This document shows, piece by piece, positions 1-7,842 of a stretch of DNA of 64,000 nt. The notes under the pieces were generated by a model. The model ran no database searches and was not told where the DNA came from. It worked only from the letters and a program-made list of their open reading frames with translations. This DNA comes from an uncultured Bacillaceae bacterium (lineage in GTDB: Bacteria; Bacillota; Bacilli; Bacillales; Bacillaceae_L), in the NCBI GenBank assembly GCA_947497585.1, contig CANMHG010000003.1, forward strand, positions 356,307-420,306, written 5' to 3'. The stretch's first letter is position 1. Every line of letters starts with the position of its first letter. The position numbers and the translations under genes were made by a program.

Positions 1-33
1 TAAGGAAACTTAAGATACTTCATTTCACGAGTG

Positions 34-62
34 TTGACTTCTGCGAAATAAAAGTGTATGAT
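34..62 (+). promoter_or_regulatory. Sigma-A promoter of rnpB
   Basis: TTGACT (34-39) and TATGAT (57-62) are separated by 17 bp, matching the vegetative sigma-A consensus. Transcription would start near 69-70, just upstream of the 5' strand of the RNase P P1 helix. Confidence 0.8.
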
Positions 63-74
63 AATAAACGTAGA

Positions 75-500
75 CAACAACTTCATACAACCAGAGAGAA
101 TCGCGCAGACATTGTCTGTGAGGAAAGTCCGTGCTCGCACAGGCTGAGATGCCTGTAGTGTTCGTGCCTAGCGAAACAATAAGCTAGGGCAGTCTGGCAG
201 TTTTGCTGGACTGACGGCAGGGAAAATACCTAAGTCCTTGGATATGGTATGAATACCTTGAAAGTGCCACAGTGACGGAGCTTTGAGGGAAACCTTAAAG
301 GTGGAACGAGGTAAACCCCACGAGCGAGAAACCCAAATTAGGTAGGGGAAGTGTCAGAAGGGAACTATTAACCAACTGACGCCATAACTTTAATGTTATG
401 AGATAGATGATTCTCCATCATGTGCGAGAAGTAACACTTCGCTTGCAGCACTCGATGAACAAAACACGGCTTATGAGGATTGTATGATTTAAAGTCTGTT
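75..500 (+). ncRNA. rnpB: RNase P RNA, bacterial type B
   Basis: This is the catalytic RNA of ribonuclease P, which removes 5' leaders from precursor tRNAs. Conserved blocks seen directly include GAGGAAAGTCCGTGCTCGCA (119-138), GTGCCTAGCGAA, GAAAGTGCCACAGTGACG, GGTAAACCCCACGAGCGAGA and ACAAAACACGGCTTA near the 3' end. The termini can pair: CTTCATACAA (81-90) with TTGTATGATTT, extended by CAACAAC with GTTGTTG, forming P1. The overall order matches the Bacillus-type (type B) molecule as I recall it from B. subtilis. Exact ends are inferred from P1 and the promoter and may be off by several bases. Confidence 0.97.
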
Positions 501-521
501 GTTGATTAAAAATAATGTTGC

Positions 522-551
522 AAAAGACACCAAGCTAGGTGTCTTTTTTTG
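522..551 (+). terminator. rnpB terminator
   Basis: The stem AAAAGACACC / GGTGTCTTTT around a short loop is followed by a run of T. It sits directly after rnpB and ahead of uppP. Confidence 0.85.
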
Positions 552-645
552 CATTTACATACCATATTATTTTTAAATACTTTTTTTCAACCACGTGCTA
601 AAATACATTGAATAGATTTTAGTTTTTTAAAAATAGGAGAAAACA

Positions 646-1485
646 ATGATGGATATTAACTTAATTGAATTACTTAAAGCACTCATTCTAGGAATTGTCG
701 AAGGATTAACAGAATTCGCTCCTGTTTCCTCAACAGGTCATATGGTCATTGTTGATGACATGTGGCTTCAGTCTGAGGAATTCTTAACTAAATATGTAGC
801 CAATACATTCAAGGTTGTCATCCAATTAGGCTCGATTTTAGCAGTTGTTGTCATCTTTAGGGAACGCTTTATTGAAATGTTAGGGTTACGAGGGCGTAAA
901 GTTAATGGAGCATCCGAAAATAAGCTAAAATTATCACATGTAATTGTAGGTCTACTACCAGCAGGTGTGTTAGGTTTGCTTTTTGAAGATATGATTGATG
1001 AATATTTGTTTACAACAGAAACGGTTTTAATTGGTTTAGTCATTGGGGCAATATTTATGATTATTGCTGACCGAATAAGTGGAAGAAAAAAAGAAGTTGT
1101 TGAAACAGTAGATCAGATTACTTACAAGCAAGCATTATCGATTGGTGCAATTCAATGTTTATCACTATGGCCAGGCTTTTCAAGATCTGGAGCAACGATA
1201 TCTGGTGGTGTTCTCTTAGGACTTAGTCATCGTGCGGCAGCAGACTTTACATTTATTATGGCAGTTCCAATCATGGTTGGAGCAAGTGGCATTTCATTTA
1301 TAAAAAACATTGAGTACTTTACACTTGATGCATTGCCGTTTTTCATCGTAGGCTTTATCAGTGCCTTTGTGTTTGCACTCATTTCAATTCGTTTCTTTTT
1401 AAAGTTAATTAACAAGATCAAGCTCGTACCTTTTGCGATTTATCGTATTGTGTTAGCGGGAATTATCTATATTGTATATTTTTAA
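646..1485 (+). CDS. uppP: Undecaprenyl-diphosphatase UppP (BacA family)
   Basis: An integral membrane phosphatase that converts undecaprenyl diphosphate to the monophosphate, recycling the lipid carrier for peptidoglycan and teichoic acid synthesis; family members confer bacitracin tolerance. The product has 279 residues, the usual size. Two family signatures are visible: EGLTEF (19-24) running into PVSSTGH (26-32), and PGFSRSGAT near residue 180, which together form the active site. Most of the rest is hydrophobic segments. The start has an AGGAGA ribosome site a few bases upstream; a second ATG follows immediately and could also be used. It is a single-gene unit between two terminators. Confidence 0.95.
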   Translation: MMDINLIELLKALILGIVEGLTEFAPVSSTGHMVIVDDMWLQSEEFLTKYVANTFKVVIQLGSILAVVVIFRERFIEMLGLRGRKVNGASENKLKLSHVIVGLLPAGVLGLLFEDMIDEYLFTTETVLIGLVIGAIFMIIADRISGRKKEVVETVDQITYKQALSIGAIQCLSLWPGFSRSGATISGGVLLGLSHRAAADFTFIMAVPIMVGASGISFIKNIEYFTLDALPFFIVGFISAFVFALISIRFFLKLINKIKLVPFAIYRIVLAGIIYIVYF

Positions 1486-1490
1486 GTGAG

Positions 1491-1518
1491 TAGAGGCCTT
1501 CCAAGTGGAGGTCTCTTT
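1491..1518 (+). terminator. uppP terminator
   Basis: AGAGGCCT ... AGGTCTCT forms a stem with one G-U pair, followed by TTTTC, six bases after the uppP stop codon. Confidence 0.7.
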
Positions 1519-1635
1519 TCTATTTGCTGGAAAAATAAGACTCAAGACTTATACGATAATTAGCCTGAGGTTGGTGTGGAGAACCCTTCGCATTATGTAT
1601 TCTTAATATACATACTGTTTGAAAGGTTGATGAAG

Positions 1636-2769
1636 ATGAAAAAGGTATTATTTCTCCCTTTACTAAGAATGCCATCGGGCCATCATCAGGTTGCTGATAC
1701 AATCGCTGAATATCTAGGAGAGGGTATTGAATGTAAAAAAATTGATTTGCTTAGTGAATGGAATCCCCTATTGGAAAGTGTCGTGACTAAAACCTATCTA
1801 GAGTGGATTCATTATATGCCTGAAACATATGCTTGGGTTTATAAGCAAATGGCATGTAAATCTAAAACAAACCGTTCATATAAGTATTATGAATTCTTAT
1901 TTTTAAAAAAGATGAGAAAGATCGTAGCCGAAGAGAATCCAGATCTCATCATTTGTACGCACGGATTTCCTTCATATATTTTAAATCAGCTTAAAAACCA
2001 TAAAGAATGTGATATCCCGGTTATTAATGTTTATACTGACTTTTTTATAAATGATGTATGGGGGAAAAGTAAAATTGACTATCACTTCGTTCCAACGGAA
2101 GCAGCCAAGAAAGAGTTAGTAAAGAAGCATCATTTATCTGAAGCACGTGTTTTGGTTACTGGGATACCTGTTAGTAGGCAATTTTATCGATCTAATAAAG
2201 CTACTGAGAAGAAACGGAATAAAATAAGAGTACTTGTGTCAGGAGGAAGTGTGGGTCTAGGTAATATTTTTGGATTGCTAACGCAAACGAGGAATGATGA
2301 TATTGAATATTTCGTTCTTTGTGGAAAAAATAAGAATCTATATGAGAAAATCGTAAATCTTAATTGTAATAACATTCATCCTTTATCCTATATTTCATCT
2401 CGTGAAAGAATGAATGATTTGTATGATACTGTTGATGCAGTCATTACAAAGCCTGGCGGAGTCACAATTAGCGAAGCCCTAAAAAAGGAGCTTCCCATCT
2501 TCGTTCATTCGGCTCTTCCAGGTCAAGAGGAGATTAATTTAAAGTTACTGGTAGAAATAGGGCTCGTAAAAATACTTGAAGAAAAGCAATCGATTGGGGA
2601 ACAACTAAATAACCATTTTAGTGATCCAACATTAGTAGATGGATTTAGTCATGCTTTACAACAATATTTGGTGGAAGTAAGTTCAGGTCATCCGATAACA
2701 GTCTCGAGTTTTATTCACTCATTAATGGATACACCTAATGCATCATTAAATGGAAGATGCATCCTTTAA
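1636..2769 (+). CDS. GT28/MGDG-synthase-type glycosyltransferase
   Basis: Predicted cytosolic, membrane-associated glycosyltransferase of the UgtP / monogalactosyldiacylglycerol synthase kind, which transfers sugar from a nucleotide donor to diacylglycerol or a related lipid. The N-terminus has a beta strand followed by SGHHQVADTI, the position of the GHxxxA acceptor-side loop of these enzymes. The C-terminal half has GGSVGLGN and the donor-binding stretch ITKPGGVTISEAL, typical of GT28 folds. I chose the ATG at 1636, 9 bases after GAAAGG; a GTG at 1576 would add 20 residues without a ribosome site. It lies upstream of a DedA gene and a patatin gene, suggesting lipid metabolism. The exact acceptor is unknown and I do not assign it to ugtP. 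Confidence 0.75.
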   Translation: MKKVLFLPLLRMPSGHHQVADTIAEYLGEGIECKKIDLLSEWNPLLESVVTKTYLEWIHYMPETYAWVYKQMACKSKTNRSYKYYEFLFLKKMRKIVAEENPDLIICTHGFPSYILNQLKNHKECDIPVINVYTDFFINDVWGKSKIDYHFVPTEAAKKELVKKHHLSEARVLVTGIPVSRQFYRSNKATEKKRNKIRVLVSGGSVGLGNIFGLLTQTRNDDIEYFVLCGKNKNLYEKIVNLNCNNIHPLSYISSRERMNDLYDTVDAVITKPGGVTISEALKKELPIFVHSALPGQEEINLKLLVEIGLVKILEEKQSIGEQLNNHFSDPTLVDGFSHALQQYLVEVSSGHPITVSSFIHSLMDTPNASLNGRCIL

Positions 2770-2800
2770 CTGATCATAAATGGGAAAGTGGGAGGAAGCT

Positions 2801-3406
2801 ATGATTCAACAGATAGTGGAATGGTTAGAGTTAATCGGGCTTCCAGGCTTGTTTATTGTAATGGCTTTAGAAGGTTCGTCCTTACCGTTTCCAGGAATTA
2901 TTTTAGTTTTGTCATTTGGTTATATATTATCGCCAGACCTTTTAAGTGTGTCTCTCATTGCTACTGTAATGGCAGCTTGTTATAGTATCGCAAGTCTCAT
3001 TCCATATTTTATTGGTATGAAATCAGGAGACTTGCTTCCTAAAAGATTTGAAAAAGGCATTACTAGAGGGAAACAATTTTTTAATAGGTATGGTAAGTGG
3101 AGTATTGCCATTTCACGTCCCTTTGGTATCGGGAACTACATTTCGTATGTGGCAGGTATTAGTAAAGTTCGCTTGCTTCAATATTTGACTTTAACCTTTC
3201 TAGGAATTTACCCATGGTCATTCATAATGCTCTTTTTGGGTAATTACTTTAATGGAAACATTGAAGCGGTGCAGGCTTTTTTCAGCTCGTATAGTATATA
3301 TGCCTACGTAGCTGTATTGTTGGTAGTTAGTTTATTATGTGCGTTTTACTATAGAAGATTTAAGAACAAAGAAAAATCAGTTGTAGGGAGAAGGGGAAAT
3401 GTATGA
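2801..3406 (+). CDS. DedA family membrane protein (VTT domain)
   Basis: A 201-residue polytopic membrane protein of the DedA/SNARE-associated family. Family members are linked to undecaprenyl-phosphate or phospholipid translocation and envelope homeostasis. Diagnostic features are the early LEGSSLPFPG segment and the later ISRPFGIGNYISYVAGISKV stretch, which corresponds to the conserved F-x-R-x-P ... G region. The start at 2801 follows GGGAGGAA by 5 bases; an in-frame ATG 21 bases upstream lacks a ribosome site. Its stop overlaps the start of the patatin gene by 4 bases (ATGA), so the two are translationally coupled. Confidence 0.85.
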   Translation: MIQQIVEWLELIGLPGLFIVMALEGSSLPFPGIILVLSFGYILSPDLLSVSLIATVMAACYSIASLIPYFIGMKSGDLLPKRFEKGITRGKQFFNRYGKWSIAISRPFGIGNYISYVAGISKVRLLQYLTLTFLGIYPWSFIMLFLGNYFNGNIEAVQAFFSSYSIYAYVAVLLVVSLLCAFYYRRFKNKEKSVVGRRGNV

Positions 3407-4203
3407 ACCGAACTGGGGTTTCACTCGGTGGTGGCAGTTTAAGAGGAGTTGCACATATAGGTGCTTTAAAGGAATTGGTTAGAAATGAAATAGATATTAC
3501 CCATATCGCTGGGACGAGTGCCGGGTCAGTAGTGGGTGGATTGTTTGCCAGTGGTATGCATCCAGACAAAATGATTACTGTCTTAGATGATTTATCTATT
3601 CGTCGTCATGTTGATATAGGGATTAATCGGAAAGGATGGATAAAAGGAGATCGGATTTATCAAACGTTACTAAAGCTAACGGAGGGTAAACATTTCTCAG
3701 ATTTAGACATTCCTTTTGCAGTCGTTTGTGTTGACTTACTTTCAGGAGAAATGGTTGTTATTGATTCAGGTGAGGTAGCATTGGCCATTAGAGCAAGTTC
3801 AGCCATACCTGGCTTATTCTCACCAGTTGAGATGGAAAATAAATTATTAGTAGATGGCTATATCTTAAACAACAACCCCGCAGATATTGTTAGAAGCATG
3901 GGCGCTGAAAATGTCACCTCTGTTAGAGTTAGAAGCTCCAATAGTCCTCAACCAACCAATATTCTATCCTTTATAAATCGCTATATCGATATTGCGAGTC
4001 AAAAAAATACAGAACGGTGTCTTACTCAATATACAGATGTGTTAATTGATATCGACCTTAAGGACATCGGTAGATTTGAAACTAAATCATTATCAGAAGT
4101 CATTGATTTAGGGCAGCTAGAAGCGAGACGTGTTTTAACAAAACAGCGTATAAAAAGTGAAAAAGTGATTTATTTACATGAATGGTTAGAGAAAATTAAT
4201 TAA
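3403..4203 (+). CDS. Patatin-like phospholipase
   Basis: A probable serine lipid acyl hydrolase of the patatin / RssA-YchK type, 266 residues. The oxyanion loop GGGSLRG (9-15) and the nucleophile elbow GTSAGS (Ser39 as nucleophile) are clear. The dyad aspartate is Asp151 in VDGYILNN; the usual D-G-[GA] here reads D-G-Y, a mild departure. There is no signal peptide, so it is probably cytosolic or membrane-peripheral. The ATGA overlap with the DedA gene indicates one operon, together with the upstream glycosyltransferase. The substrate is not identifiable from sequence; a phospholipid or glycolipid is the natural guess from context. Confidence 0.85.
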   Translation: MNRTGVSLGGGSLRGVAHIGALKELVRNEIDITHIAGTSAGSVVGGLFASGMHPDKMITVLDDLSIRRHVDIGINRKGWIKGDRIYQTLLKLTEGKHFSDLDIPFAVVCVDLLSGEMVVIDSGEVALAIRASSAIPGLFSPVEMENKLLVDGYILNNNPADIVRSMGAENVTSVRVRSSNSPQPTNILSFINRYIDIASQKNTERCLTQYTDVLIDIDLKDIGRFETKSLSEVIDLGQLEARRVLTKQRIKSEKVIYLHEWLEKIN

Positions 4204-4205
4204 AG

Positions 4206-4238
4206 GAAAAGCAGAGCTTGTTTTCTGCTTTTTTTTAT
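4206..4238 (+). terminator. Terminator of the glycosyltransferase-DedA-patatin operon
   Basis: AAAGCAG ... CTGCTTT stem followed by eight T residues, starting 3 bases after the patatin stop codon. Confidence 0.8.
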
Positions 4239-4252
4239 TTTTACAGAAAATA

Positions 4253-4314
4253 TTGACAATTAGCACTCATATCAACATATAATGGTATTACCACAGTGTA
4301 AATTGGTATTACCA
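4253..4314 (+). promoter_or_regulatory. Promoter with two GntR-type operators
   Basis: TTGACA (4253-4258) and TATAAT (4278-4283) form a promoter with a 19-bp spacer. Directly downstream are two identical 11-bp palindromes TGGTATTACCA at 4283-4293 and 4304-4314, starting 21 bp apart (two helical turns). TGGT-N3-ACCA is the operator class known for FadR/PdhR/LldR-type GntR regulators. The first overlaps the -10 box and the second falls in the early transcript, the expected layout for autorepression of the next gene. Confidence 0.8.
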
Positions 4315-4335
4315 AAGATGAGGTGTGATAGATAT

Positions 4336-5022
4336 ATGAAAGAACGCTCTTCAGAGATGATTGGAAAAAAGATTATCCAGTCTATATTAGAAGGGGAATT
4401 TAGCATTAATGAACAACTTCAACCAGAAAGAGATCTTGCCACCCTATTCAATGTGGGAAGACCAACGATTAGAGAAGCGCTACAAAGGTTGGAGAGAGAT
4501 GGTTGGATTACAATAAGAAAAGGGTTGCCTGCAATCGTAAATGATTATTGGAAGCAAGGTAACCTAATGACAATCGTAAATATCCTTCAATATCATGAAG
4601 AAGTCCCAGATGAATTCATAAAATATATGCTTGAATTGAGAATTTCCTTATCTCCAACCTATGTAAAAGATGCGGTTGTTCATAATCGAGTTAGGGTTAT
4701 TTCACTATTTGTGCCTCTCGATGAGCTGTTAAATGATGCAGGCAGTTATGCAGATTTTGATTGGAACTTGCAGCTGGGCATTGCAAAATTATCATCAAAT
4801 CCAATCTATCTACTGATACTTAATAGCTTTAAAGACATTTATAAGAAAATGGCTGAGAAATACTTTTGGAATCCAGAACATCGAAGAAAATCTTACCATT
4901 ACTATGCTGAACTGCTAGATGCCGTATTAAAGGGTGATGTAGAGGCAACAGAAACTATAACAAGAAAAATGATGGAAGCAAGTTTAATTCTTTGGAGTGA
5001 TAAAGTGAAGGAGGGGAAATAA
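4336..5022 (+). CDS. GntR-family transcriptional regulator (FadR subfamily)
   Basis: A 228-residue DNA-binding regulator. The N-terminal winged helix shows the family pattern: LQPERDLATLFNVGRPTIRE followed by ALQRLERDGW and a wing with IRKG. The C-terminal part is alpha-helical and fits an FCD or FadR-type effector domain. I start it at ATG 4336; longer reading frames run through the operators and are not real. It sits one base upstream of a fatty acid hydroxylase-type gene, so it probably senses a lipid-derived ligand and controls itself and that enzyme through the paired TGGTATTACCA sites. The effector is inferred, not shown. Confidence 0.85.
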   Translation: MKERSSEMIGKKIIQSILEGEFSINEQLQPERDLATLFNVGRPTIREALQRLERDGWITIRKGLPAIVNDYWKQGNLMTIVNILQYHEEVPDEFIKYMLELRISLSPTYVKDAVVHNRVRVISLFVPLDELLNDAGSYADFDWNLQLGIAKLSSNPIYLLILNSFKDIYKKMAEKYFWNPEHRRKSYHYYAELLDAVLKGDVEATETITRKMMEASLILWSDKVKEGK

Positions 5023-5023
5023 G

Positions 5024-5641
5024 ATGAAAAGTAAGGGGATTTATCGAGACTTCTTTTTTCATTTTGATATTTTAATTATGGGTTTCATCTTCATAGGTGT
5101 AGTAGGATTTTTATTAACAATGGACCTTACTATGTCAGTTTTGTTGTTTTTTGTAGTCGGAATCATCACATATATGTTTAGTGAGTATTTAACGCATCGA
5201 TTTGTTTTCCATGTAAAAGCACCTAAAAATGCATTATTACTAAAATTAATTAAACGTTTGCATTATGACCACCATAAGAAACCAAATGATTTGAAGTTAC
5301 TTTTTTTACCTATCTGGTATAGCCTACCAAGTCTATTTACCTTATCACTAATTTTCTTCGTAATTACTGGCTCATTGGTTGCAACCTTGTCATTTACAGT
5401 GGGTATTCTCTTTATGTTCTTTGTGTATGAGTGGAAGCACTATGTAGCCCACCGTCCATTTAAACCTAAAACTAGATTTGGGAAATGGTTAAAGAAAACC
5501 CATGTATTACACCATTATAAAAACGAAAACTATTGGTATGGAGTTTCTACTCCTTTTGTAGACGTTCTATTTGGAACATTAAAAGATGAAAAGAATGTGG
5601 AAACTAGTAAAACAGCGAAGGACTTAGAGAATAGATTTTAA
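5024..5641 (+). CDS. Fatty acid hydroxylase / sterol desaturase family membrane di-iron enzyme
   Basis: A 205-residue integral membrane protein with the histidine clusters of the fatty acid hydroxylase superfamily: HRFVFH, HYDHHKKP, HYVAHRP and HVLHHYKNENYWYGVS, followed by DVLFGT. These ligate a di-iron centre for oxygen-dependent hydroxylation of lipid chains or carotenoids. Hydrophobic segments lie at about residues 15-55 and 95-140. The start is one base after the GntR stop and next to GGAGGGG, so the two genes are co-transcribed. The substrate is unknown; the regulator's kinship with FadR makes a fatty acyl compound plausible. Confidence 0.85.
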   Translation: MKSKGIYRDFFFHFDILIMGFIFIGVVGFLLTMDLTMSVLLFFVVGIITYMFSEYLTHRFVFHVKAPKNALLLKLIKRLHYDHHKKPNDLKLLFLPIWYSLPSLFTLSLIFFVITGSLVATLSFTVGILFMFFVYEWKHYVAHRPFKPKTRFGKWLKKTHVLHHYKNENYWYGVSTPFVDVLFGTLKDEKNVETSKTAKDLENRF

Positions 5642-5644
5642 TAA

Positions 5645-5683
5645 GAAAGTCCAAAAGTGTAAATAACACCTTTGGACTTTTTA
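5645..5683 (+). terminator. Terminator after the hydroxylase gene
   Basis: AAGTCCAAAAGTGT and ACACCTTTGGACTT form a long stem followed by TTTTAT. It lies between converging genes and could serve both strands. Confidence 0.8.
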
Positions 5684-5691
5684 TACTTCCT

Positions 5692-5871
5692 TTAATGTTC
5701 AATTAAGCTATTTACAGGAACATCTTGTTCTTGTTGTGGCTCATCAAGGGGATAAATACGTGCCATTTCACTCGTATCATCAACATGTTGAATATAGACA
5801 GGTACCTCATTATATGTAACATTTGCCATAACAGGTGACGCTGCAATTTCTTGTGCTCTTTGTTTGTTCAT
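5692..5871 (-). CDS. sspH: Small acid-soluble spore protein, SspH family
   Basis: A 59-residue minor SASP made in the forespore. It follows the SspH pattern throughout: MNKQRAQEI at the start, then ANVTY, VPVYIQHVDD, ARIYPLDEP and the C-terminal QDVPVNSLIEH, recalled as very close to B. subtilis SspH. I chose the start at 5871 because AGGAGG lies 7 bases upstream on the minus strand; the longer frame adds nine residues across the ribosome site. It stands alone, as SASP genes usually do. Confidence 0.92.
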   Translation of the reverse strand: MNKQRAQEIAASPVMANVTYNEVPVYIQHVDDTSEMARIYPLDEPQQEQDVPVNSLIEH

Positions 5872-5944
5872 CCGTAAACCTCCTACTGAATTATTCAATA
5901 ATAATGTTTACTTACTTTCCATGAAGTATTCCTTGAACATCAAG

Positions 5945-7681
5945 CTATGCCAATTGTTGTTCCGCATATTCTCGGTACAAAGGATGTGACTCTACCAACT
6001 CTTTGTGAGTCCCGCAGCCTGTAACTTTACCACTTTCTATAAAAACAATTTTATCTGCATTAACAATGGTTGATAATCGATGCGCGATGACAAAAGTAGT
6101 ACGTCCTTCCATTAAGCGGGCTAAAGCTTGTTGCACCACACTTTCTGATTGGCTGTCTAAACTCGCAGTTGCTTCATCCATCATTAGAATTTTAGGATTA
6201 CGTAAAAAAGCACGGGCAATTGCAATGCGTTGTCTTTGGCCGCCTGATAATTTTACCCCACGCTCCCCAACCTCAGTATCAAGTCCTTTAGGGAATCCTT
6301 TGATGAACTGATCCGCGTAGGCCATTTCTGCAACCTTCCACAGCTGGTCATCGGCTGGTAGTTCATCCTTGTCTAAGCCATAACATAAGTTTTCTCTTAT
6401 TGTACCTGCCATCATCGCACTTTCCTGAGAAACATAACCGATTTGACTACGCCATAAATGGATAGAAAGTTCCTGAATAGGAGTGGACCCAACAAGAATT
6501 TGACCAGATGTTGGTTCATAAAAACGTTCGATTAAGCCAAACATGGTTGTTTTACCTCCACCACTTGGACCAGCAAAAGCAATCATCTGGCCTGGCTGAG
6601 CATCTAAAGATACTTGCTGAATCACGGGCTCATCTTCACTATAAGAAAAAGAGACATCTGAAATAATAATTGGAAGGCCGCCGATATCAAGTTCTACTCC
6701 AGCTTTCTCCTCTTCTAAAGGGAGTTCAAGTATCTCAATAATTCGTTCAGTTGCTCCTTTTGCTTTTTGAAGCTGCGTAAAAAACATCGCAAACGAGGTG
6801 ATAGGCATAATGATTTGGAATAGGTAAAGTAAAAAAGCGATTAGAGACCCAGTAGACATCGTTCCATTTGCAACACGCATACCTCCATAAGCAATAATCA
6901 TTACGATAACAGCCATAATTACAAGATGCATGATGGGACCAATGAGTGCAAAAATCCTTGCTTCCTTTAAGCCGTAATGCAAAAGCTTTGAGATACCTAG
7001 CATACCATTTGCTTCTTCAGTTTTTTCAGCTGTTGATGATTTCATTAAGCGAATTTCACTTAACGTCTGTTGAATGTCTCCGGTGAATGTTGCTGTTTCA
7101 TCTTGAAGTCCACGTGAGATTTTAGCCATTTTCTTTCCGAGGGGAATCATGATTGCCATTGTAAGTGGAACGGAAATCAACATAACTAAGGTCATTTTCC
7201 AGTCCATGATCAGCAATATGATAACTGCTCCAATGATAGAAATGATTCCTGTAATAAACTGAGGAAAGTGTGTTGATATAAGTTCTTTTACAATACTTGT
7301 ATCATTAACAACCCGGCTCACAGTTTCACCGCTTGATTGTTTATCAAAAAACGGAACATGCAATCGAATCAGTTTCGACCACATGCGATCGCGAAGGCTA
7401 GCGACTATCTTTTGCCCAACTAGGCTTAGTAAATAAATCGAAATACCACTAATAATTGCTTGGAGGATAAACGCAACTCCAATCATAATCATAAGAGAGA
7501 CACTAAGTGCTTCTACCGAAAAATTGTCTACTAAATTCTTTGTTAACAGAGGAACGATCAATCCTGTAATTGTTGTAAGAATACTAGCGAATAGCCCAAT
7601 GATGAGAGCCACTTTAGGAATATTCGTTGATAAGATAAGAGATAAAAAAGGCTTTAGTTTATACTCTTGTTTTTCCATCAT
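5945..7681 (-). CDS. bmrA: ABC multidrug exporter, BmrA-like half transporter
   Basis: A 578-residue homodimeric-type ABC exporter: six membrane helices in the first ~310 residues, then a nucleotide-binding domain. Walker A is GPSGGGKTT, the signature LSGGQRQR, Walker B with catalytic Glu ILMMDEAT, and the switch His lies in IAHRLST. The membrane-domain text (QASSGETVSRV-like SSGETVSRVVNDTSIVKEL, FIT GIIS region, FLLYLFQIIMP) closely follows what I recall of B. subtilis BmrA (YvcC), a drug exporter of about 589 residues. AGGAGT precedes the first of two ATG codons. It is monocistronic; the symbol rests on resemblance only. Confidence 0.85.
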   Translation of the reverse strand: MMEKQEYKLKPFLSLILSTNIPKVALIIGLFASILTTITGLIVPLLTKNLVDNFSVEALSVSLMIMIGVAFILQAIISGISIYLLSLVGQKIVASLRDRMWSKLIRLHVPFFDKQSSGETVSRVVNDTSIVKELISTHFPQFITGIISIIGAVIILLIMDWKMTLVMLISVPLTMAIMIPLGKKMAKISRGLQDETATFTGDIQQTLSEIRLMKSSTAEKTEEANGMLGISKLLHYGLKEARIFALIGPIMHLVIMAVIVMIIAYGGMRVANGTMSTGSLIAFLLYLFQIIMPITSFAMFFTQLQKAKGATERIIEILELPLEEEKAGVELDIGGLPIIISDVSFSYSEDEPVIQQVSLDAQPGQMIAFAGPSGGGKTTMFGLIERFYEPTSGQILVGSTPIQELSIHLWRSQIGYVSQESAMMAGTIRENLCYGLDKDELPADDQLWKVAEMAYADQFIKGFPKGLDTEVGERGVKLSGGQRQRIAIARAFLRNPKILMMDEATASLDSQSESVVQQALARLMEGRTTFVIAHRLSTIVNADKIVFIESGKVTGCGTHKELVESHPLYREYAEQQLA

Positions 7682-7782
7682 GTAGGATAACTCCTGTCAT
7701 TATGTATTTACTCTAGCTATATCTTACTCCAAATGACTCTAACAACCAATTTTAAACACCCCTACTTTATCACTTTAACGCA

Positions 7783-7800
7783 CCGGGGGTCAGGCCCCAG
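7783..7800. repeat. GC-rich palindromic motif GGGGTCAGGCCCC
   Basis: The stretch CACCGGGGGTCAGGCCCCAG contains a GGGG/CCCC hairpin around TCAGG and stands out in AT-rich intergenic DNA between two minus-strand genes. I recall similar GGGGTC...CCCC motifs scattered between genes in other Bacillaceae. Function unknown. Confidence 0.5.
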
Positions 7801-7810
7801 AAGACATAAT

Positions 7811-7842
7811 TAAAAGGCTAACGTAAGTTGGTTAGCCTTTTT
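7811..7842 (-). terminator. Terminator of the GGDEF gene pair
   Basis: AAAAGGCTAAC and GTTAGCCTTTT form a stem bounded by A and T tracts on both sides, immediately downstream of the minus-strand GGDEF gene and overlapping its stop by two bases. Confidence 0.8.

Noticed and set aside
4282..4335. N-terminal extension of the GntR regulator
   Set aside because: The extra codons are the operators themselves and the -10 box; ATG 4336 is the sound start.
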